Assembly (NCBI GenBank): GCA_964545075.1 | Contig: CAZJFS010000135.1 | Location: 1 to 12,286 of the forward strand | Direction: 5' to 3' | Length of the DNA stretch: 12,286 bases | Origin: DAOPXV01 sp035352535 | Lineage (GTDB): Bacteria; Muiribacteriota; UBA9980 | Shown: positions 8,529-12,286 of the stretch, one piece after another | How the letters are laid out: the number at the start of each line of letters is the position of its first letter | Position numbering within the stretch: the stretch's first letter is position 1 | The notes under the pieces: generated by a model | What the model was told of the DNA's origin: nothing | Databases searched by the model: none | What the model saw: the letters and a program-made list of their open reading frames with translations, nothing else | Program-made: the position numbers and the translations under genes

Positions 8529-8672
8529 ATGCAATGCCCACTCTGCAACACCACTATGGTCAAGAACAATGACAGCACTTTAAAGAACAATCACAACTCG
8601 CTTAAATGCACAAATTGCATGTTCGTAATATTTTATCGCGGTATCAGCGGTCTTGAACCGACACACATTTAA
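8529..8672 (+). CDS. Zinc-ribbon microprotein (47 aa)
   Basis: The frame encodes 47 residues with two CxxC knuckles: C3-P-L-C6 and C27-T-N-C30. The 20-residue spacing between the pairs suits a single structural zinc ribbon holding one Zn(II). Short proteins of this shape resemble the isolated zinc-ribbon modules of TFIIS/RPB9-like and related small proteins that bind nucleic acid or protein partners; the actual partner is unknown. The start is strongly supported: GGAGGA (8515-8520) is a near-perfect Shine-Dalgarno 8 nt before ATG 8529. It ends with TAA about 100 nt before the Ig-repeat lipoprotein on the same strand, so co-transcription is possible. There is no signal peptide, so it is probably cytoplasmic, unlike its large neighbours. 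Confidence 0.8.
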   Translation: MQCPLCNTTMVKNNDSTLKNNHNSLKCTNCMFVIFYRGISGLEPTHI

Positions 8673-8690
8673 TGCCGGGGCATATTTTCA

Positions 8691-8748
8691 GTAAATAACG
8701 GTTCCTGAAAAACTTTTATGCGAATCAGTGCAAACCGTTATCATTTAC
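8691..8748 (+). repeat. Long imperfect inverted repeat upstream of the Ig lipoprotein
   Basis: GTAAATAACGGTT (8691-8703) pairs with AACCGTT (8733-8739) plus ATTTAC (8743-8748), with a 3-nt bulge on the right arm. Inside, CTGA (8705-8708) can pair with TCAG (8725-8728). The result is an RNA hairpin of up to about 17 pairs, or alternatively a widely spaced operator. There is no T-tract after it, so it is not a standard terminator. It ends 27 nt before the proposed ATG at 8776. Confidence 0.55.
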
Positions 8749-8775
8749 AGGGCAAAAATATTCAAACAATTTAAA

Positions 8776-9633
8776 ATGCGTACGTTTAAAAAAGTCAACA
8801 ACAAACTGGCGTTCTGGTTTTTAGTCATATTCACCGTTTTTCTGGCTATGCATTCGGGATGCGGCGGAACGGTTATCAATAACGACCGCCAGCTGGTATC
8901 ATTAAAAGTCTCGCCTCAGACGCCTGAAATAAAAGCCGGAAGCAAACTCTGTTTCGCGGCGAGCGGCGTCGACGATCTCGGAGGCAGTCTTATCGTATCT
9001 CCCGCCTGGGAAGCGCACGATGGGACAATCGACTCCGCCGGCGTTTATATAGCGCCCAATTATCAAACAATAGACCGCGTTTCAGCGATCGTCGGAAAGA
9101 TCTCCGGAACGGCCGTTATTTCAATAAAGCCGCAGCCGGAAGCCGTCACACTCGAAATTCACCCCGATACAAAATTTTTAACGGTCGGAGCGAACCAGAA
9201 ATTTTACGTCGTCGGAAAAAATCAGTTCGGCGAGGAAGTTCCGGTTACCGTCACATGGTCGTGCCGCTTCGGAAACATAAATTCAAACGGCGAATATATC
9301 GCGCCGCTCCACCCCGAGCACGACGCCGTAATCGCTAAAACGATCTCAGCCACTGGCTCCATGCCCTTCGACATAACGCCGCGCGAAGCTTATAAAATTT
9401 TTATCGCGCCAAAAAGCATGCAGGTAAAAGCTTCCAACGGAGGCGTTTTTACGGCAAGCGTCTTCGACGTTTACGGAAACAAGATTGAAAACCTTTCATT
9501 AAGATATTCCGCCATGCGCGGCAAAATCGACAATAGCGGAAATTATCTGGCCAAAGCCGATACCGGTACCGACGAGATCGGCGTCACTTATAATTACATC
9601 ACCGACAGCGCAAGCGTCGAGATAGTGCCTTAA
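8776..9633 (+). CDS. Lipoprotein with three Ig-like (BIG2-type) repeats
   Basis: This 285-residue protein begins with a basic N-terminus, a hydrophobic stretch (about 11-25) and a lipobox-like H-S-G-C29 followed by GG. It is therefore likely a lipoprotein, although His at -3 is unusual. After the anchor come three Ig-like beta domains at about 40-120, 122-202 and 204-285. Each carries the same signature: GTIDSAGVYIAP (83-94), GNINSNGEYIAP (166-177), GKIDNSGNYLAK (249-260), spaced exactly 83 residues apart. Ig-like repeats of this type usually serve as stalks or adhesive modules on the cell surface; no catalytic domain is seen. The frame is open back to GTG 8728, but ATG 8776 was chosen because it puts the signal peptide at the N-terminus. 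Neither start has a clear Shine-Dalgarno. The next gene is a second, larger lipoprotein. Confidence 0.85.
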   Translation: MRTFKKVNNKLAFWFLVIFTVFLAMHSGCGGTVINNDRQLVSLKVSPQTPEIKAGSKLCFAASGVDDLGGSLIVSPAWEAHDGTIDSAGVYIAPNYQTIDRVSAIVGKISGTAVISIKPQPEAVTLEIHPDTKFLTVGANQKFYVVGKNQFGEEVPVTVTWSCRFGNINSNGEYIAPLHPEHDAVIAKTISATGSMPFDITPREAYKIFIAPKSMQVKASNGGVFTASVFDVYGNKIENLSLRYSAMRGKIDNSGNYLAKADTGTDEIGVTYNYITDSASVEIVP

Positions 9634-9652
9634 AATTTTCATTAAAAATTTA

Positions 9653-9694
9653 ATTTGTATAATTAAATAAAAAATGGTACCATTTGTATAATTA
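9653..9694 (+). promoter_or_regulatory. Tandem TATAAT boxes in a 13-nt direct repeat with palindromic operator
   Basis: The 13-nt sequence ATTTGTATAATTA occurs twice, at 9653-9665 and 9682-9694, 29 nt apart. Each copy contains a perfect -10 TATAAT (9658-9663 and 9687-9692). The first could use TTTTCA (9636-9641, 16-nt spacer) as -35 and the second TTAAAT (9664-9669, 17-nt spacer); both -35 boxes are weak. Between the boxes lies a perfect 14-bp palindrome AAATGGTACCATTT (9672-9685), inside the spacer of the second promoter where a bound repressor would block RNA polymerase. Promoter activity and regulation are inferred. Confidence 0.5.
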
Positions 9695-9715
9695 TTATCA
9701 TAGGATAAATTAACA

Positions 9716-9731
9716 ATGTTATTATTAACAT
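9716..9731 (+). repeat. Perfect hairpin in the leader of the long lipoprotein gene
   Basis: ATGTTA (9716-9721) and TAACAT (9726-9731) form an inverted repeat around TTAT. The middle TGTTA can also pair with TAACA just upstream (9711-9715), so two alternative small stems compete. It is AT-rich and could be chance, but it directly abuts the terminator-like hairpin. Confidence 0.35.
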
Positions 9732-9776
9732 ATTCAAGCAATCGAACGTTTGTATATCGATTCGCTTGAATTTTTT
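9732..9776 (+). terminator. Terminator-like hairpin close to the next start codon
   Basis: TTCAAGC (9733-9739) pairs with GCTTGAA (9764-9770) and AATCGA (9740-9745) with TCGATT (9757-9762), with one bulged C at 9763 and an 11-nt loop. Six T follow directly (9771-9776), the form of an intrinsic terminator. It lies 99 nt after the Ig lipoprotein stop (9633) but only 36 nt before the next ATG (9813). The best promoter candidates for that next gene lie upstream of it, so it may act as an attenuator as well as a terminator. Confidence 0.7.
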
Positions 9777-9812
9777 ACTTTTTTATAGATTTTAATCAAG
9801 GAGATTTTATAT

Positions 9813-12286
9813 ATGAAAAAAAGATATTTTATGCTGATTTTAGCGGCCTGCTGCATTTTTATTTCACTTGCGATATCCGGATGCGGAGGAGGCGGGGGCG
9901 GTTCGGCTCTTGATCTGGGCGGCTCTGGCGGCCAGACTTCAAATATATCAGTTAAAATGAATATGCTTAATTATTCGGACGGATCGTCATTCGTTTCGAT
10001 TCCGACCGGTATTACCGGCCGCGTGAATATAAGCGTTAAAAGCGTTAAAGCGAATAAAGAGGTCGCCAATAAAACCGTCGATTTCAACGCCGGATTCTTA
10101 ACCTTCGACAATGAAATACCCGTCCACGACACTTATTCGGTGAGCGTCAGGGCCAACCTTCATTACAGAGCAAACGACACTTACGAAATAGTATGGGCCG
10201 GAACTTGTCCCGAGATCTACGTCTATTCAAATGAAGAAGCTTCGCAAAAATCGATCGCGAACGAGGCGCAGATAGGCCTTAAATTTTTAACGATCGAATT
10301 CGTTAAATTATATCCCGCTAAACTGGTTTTCGAACCTGAACTTCCGCTTACGGAACTCGTCAAGGGAACCATCATTCCGCCATTTAAAATAAAGGTTTTC
10401 GAACAGTTCGGAAACGTCCTTCCTACGGCGGCGGGCGATATATCGGTTTCACTGCATAGCGGTACGTTTAAAAACGGTATGGTAACCAAAAGCCTTTCAG
10501 CCGGCGTAGCGAAATTTGGTGAAATTTACGTATCGGAACTTGTCGCGGACAGCCTCGGACAAGCGAAACTTGAAGCGAATTATAGCGGGATCGTCGGATA
10601 TAGCCAGCCTATGAAGGCCATCGGCGCGATCATTCCAAACGCTTCAGTGACGGGATATCTCAGCGACGCCACGGCCATTCCGGCCGCGGCGCCTTCAAAT
10701 TCAACCGGAAAAGGGCCGGCATACGCGGTTAAAGCTCCAATCGTCGGAAAACAGGTTTTTTTGATCGCGGATAACGTCGAATATCAGACGGTAACGGATC
10801 TGAATGGATTTTATAAATTCGACATCAAATTATCGAATGATCTCGCGCCCGTAAAATTAACGGTTGATGGGCCGGCGGGTCCTATCGTTTCCAATATGAG
10901 CGCAACCAAAGGAAAAACTCAGATAGTAATAGTTAAAGTAGATGCCTCGGGCAACGTAAGACTTCAAAAAGCCGTTCTGGAAGGTAATTATTCATCGGCG
11001 CAGGATATCAACGTTATAGAAAAACTCGTCAGCGACGAGATAATTAAAATCAGGAGCTCGGCAACCGGCGTAACGGGTTTGAGCGGAAGAATAATTTCAC
11101 CCGCTGACGGTTCGGGAGTATCCGGCGCTTCAATCATTGTTAATGAAAACGGAGAATCAACCGTTTCAGTAACGGGCGGCATATTCAATCTTTCGCCCCA
11201 GGCAGGTCTGAAAGCCGGAAACTATAATATCGTCGCCACAAAACCGGACTTCATAGACTCGGCTATCGCGGTTAACGTTACCGAGGACGACTACGGTTTC
11301 GGCTATGACGGATCGATCATTTTACTCACTGAAAAACCGACCACGCCTCCTGTTTTAACCAACCTTTCAGTTTCAGGAACTACGGGCGAAATAAACATAA
11401 CTTACTCCATAGACGATCCTGAAAAATCTGATATCTGCGGCGTCGAAGTTTATTACTCGCTCGACGGCGGCCTCTCTTATTTCAATAAAGCCAGCGTTTC
11501 AGGCGATGTTTCAAATATGATAAGCGGGCCAGATAAAAAAATAACGTGGCATTCAACGGCTGATTTTTTATCAAAACAATCCAGCATAAGGCTCAAGCTC
11601 ATACCATTCGACAGAAGAATTCAGGGCGCGCCGATTGAATCCAATACATTCGAAGTCGATAACCTCTCTCTCACCGATAACAAGATACCTTCCATCACAA
11701 GCGTTATCGCCAGCGGAAATTCAGGCGAGATACTGCTTAATTTCGATCTGGCTGACGGCGATAAAGACAGCTGCTCCATAGAATTATATTATTCCATCGA
11801 TAACGGCGCATCAATTAAAAGAAGCATCAACCTCGTCGATATTTCCAAAAGGCACTTCCCGGGCACGAATTTAAGCGTCGTATGGGATTCATATAAAGAT
11901 ATCAAAACGAACCAGAAAAACGTAAAGGTAAGGCTCGTTCCAAACGATTCAAAGACTTCAGGGTCGTGGGGCGAATCGCAGGTATTCGAGCTTAATAATC
12001 TTATAAATACCCCGCCGGCCGTAAGCATGCTTAAGGTTTCAGGCTTAAAAGACAATATAACATTGACTTACGACATCATCGACCTGGATAATAATCTATG
12101 CACGGCCGAAGTATATTTTTCGACGGACGGAGTTTCGTTCAAACAGGCGCTCAACATAACCGGCGACACAAGGGAAATAGCGAGCGGAACGGGAAAGAAA
12201 CTCGTATGGAACTCAAGATCGGATATTGCGGATAACTTTGAAAGCGTTATAATCAAGATCGTACCTTCGGACGAATATGGTTATGG
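9813..12286 (+). CDS. Large multidomain lipoprotein with tandem Fn3/Ig-like units (3' end beyond window)
   Basis: The frame runs open from ATG 9813 to the window edge: 824 complete codons and no stop, so the C-terminus is missing. AAGGAG (9798-9803) lies 9 nt before the ATG. The N-terminus has a basic start, a hydrophobic segment and a classic lipobox I-S-G-C24, followed by six glycines (25-30) and a Gly/Ser linker. Next come an Ig-like region (about 45-270), two carboxypeptidase-regulatory-like beta domains (about 279-365 and 422-495), and three tandem units at about 514-618, 626-730 and 735-end. These share YYSLDGG/YYSIDNG/YFSTDGV motifs at 547, 659 and 768, and later TWHS/VWDS/VWNS motifs. 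Such chains are typical of long surface stalks or adhesins. No catalytic motif is visible. A binding or enzymatic domain could lie in the missing C-terminus. Confidence 0.88.
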   Translation, partial: MKKRYFMLILAACCIFISLAISGCGGGGGGSALDLGGSGGQTSNISVKMNMLNYSDGSSFVSIPTGITGRVNISVKSVKANKEVANKTVDFNAGFLTFDNEIPVHDTYSVSVRANLHYRANDTYEIVWAGTCPEIYVYSNEEASQKSIANEAQIGLKFLTIEFVKLYPAKLVFEPELPLTELVKGTIIPPFKIKVFEQFGNVLPTAAGDISVSLHSGTFKNGMVTKSLSAGVAKFGEIYVSELVADSLGQAKLEANYSGIVGYSQPMKAIGAIIPNASVTGYLSDATAIPAAAPSNSTGKGPAYAVKAPIVGKQVFLIADNVEYQTVTDLNGFYKFDIKLSNDLAPVKLTVDGPAGPIVSNMSATKGKTQIVIVKVDASGNVRLQKAVLEGNYSSAQDINVIEKLVSDEIIKIRSSATGVTGLSGRIISPADGSGVSGASIIVNENGESTVSVTGGIFNLSPQAGLKAGNYNIVATKPDFIDSAIAVNVTEDDYGFGYDGSIILLTEKPTTPPVLTNLSVSGTTGEINITYSIDDPEKSDICGVEVYYSLDGGLSYFNKASVSGDVSNMISGPDKKITWHSTADFLSKQSSIRLKLIPFDRRIQGAPIESNTFEVDNLSLTDNKIPSITSVIASGNSGEILLNFDLADGDKDSCSIELYYSIDNGASIKRSINLVDISKRHFPGTNLSVVWDSYKDIKTNQKNVKVRLVPNDSKTSGSWGESQVFELNNLINTPPAVSMLKVSGLKDNITLTYDIIDLDNNLCTAEVYFSTDGVSFKQALNITGDTREIASGTGKKLVWNSRSDIADNFESVIIKIVPSDEYGY

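Noticed and set aside
8672..8683. Hairpin ATGC-CGGG-GCAT after the zinc-ribbon gene, followed by ATTTT
   Set aside because: The stem has only 4-5 pairs and the T-run is short, so it is too weak to call a terminator.
8728..8775. GTG start giving a 16-residue N-terminal extension of the Ig lipoprotein
   Set aside because: It has no Shine-Dalgarno, lies inside the inverted repeat, and would bury the signal peptide behind a basic extension.

Overview
This window looks like a cell-envelope locus from a Gram-negative bacterium. The evidence is an outer-membrane-type beta-barrel ending in Phe, two lipoproteins with lipobox cysteines, and a very large exported alpha-2-macroglobulin (A2M). The DNA has moderate GC content with AT-rich spacers, sigma70-like promoters and good Shine-Dalgarno sites. 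The lineage cannot be fixed from sequence alone. The A2M resembles the long, TPR-containing type known from Bacteroidetes, and Ig/Fn3-like lipoproteins of this kind are common in uncultivated Gram-negative phyla, but that is only a guess. No insertion sequence, phage gene, CRISPR array or toxin-antitoxin pair was seen.

Layout: (1) 17-105, minus: tRNA-Ser(CGA), with a divergent promoter region (about 110-190) shared with the next gene. (2) 227-6256, plus: a 2009-aa exported A2M-like protein with an intact C-x-E-Q thioester motif. It stands as a single-gene unit and converges on gene 3 at a strong bidirectional terminator (6394-6434). (3) 6538-7845, minus: an outer-membrane beta-barrel protein with a Lys/Ser/Asp-rich linker. 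(4) 7978-8229, minus: a small helical protein of unknown function. (5) 8230-8528: an AT-rich divergent spacer. (6) 8529-8672, plus: a 47-aa zinc-ribbon microprotein with a near-perfect Shine-Dalgarno. (7) 8776-9633, plus: a 285-aa lipoprotein of three Ig-like repeats with an exact 83-residue period, preceded by a long imperfect inverted repeat. (8) 9634-9812: a structured regulatory spacer with two TATAAT boxes inside a 13-nt direct repeat, a 14-bp palindrome and a terminator-like hairpin close to the next start codon. (9) 9813 to beyond 12286, plus: a long lipoprotein (at least 824 residues, no stop in the window) with Ig-like and carboxypeptidase-regulatory-like domains, then tandem units of about 110 residues.

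How the genes may work together (inference): all four large products are predicted to be exported. A thioester A2M that could trap attacking proteases, an outer-membrane barrel and two Ig-repeat lipoproteins suggest surface protection and adhesion or display. The transcription units are separate, so this is a neighbourhood and not a demonstrated operon. The points most worth a second look are the CCEQ thioester A2M without a visible pbpC partner, the overlooked zinc-ribbon gene, and the attenuator-like leader of the last lipoprotein.
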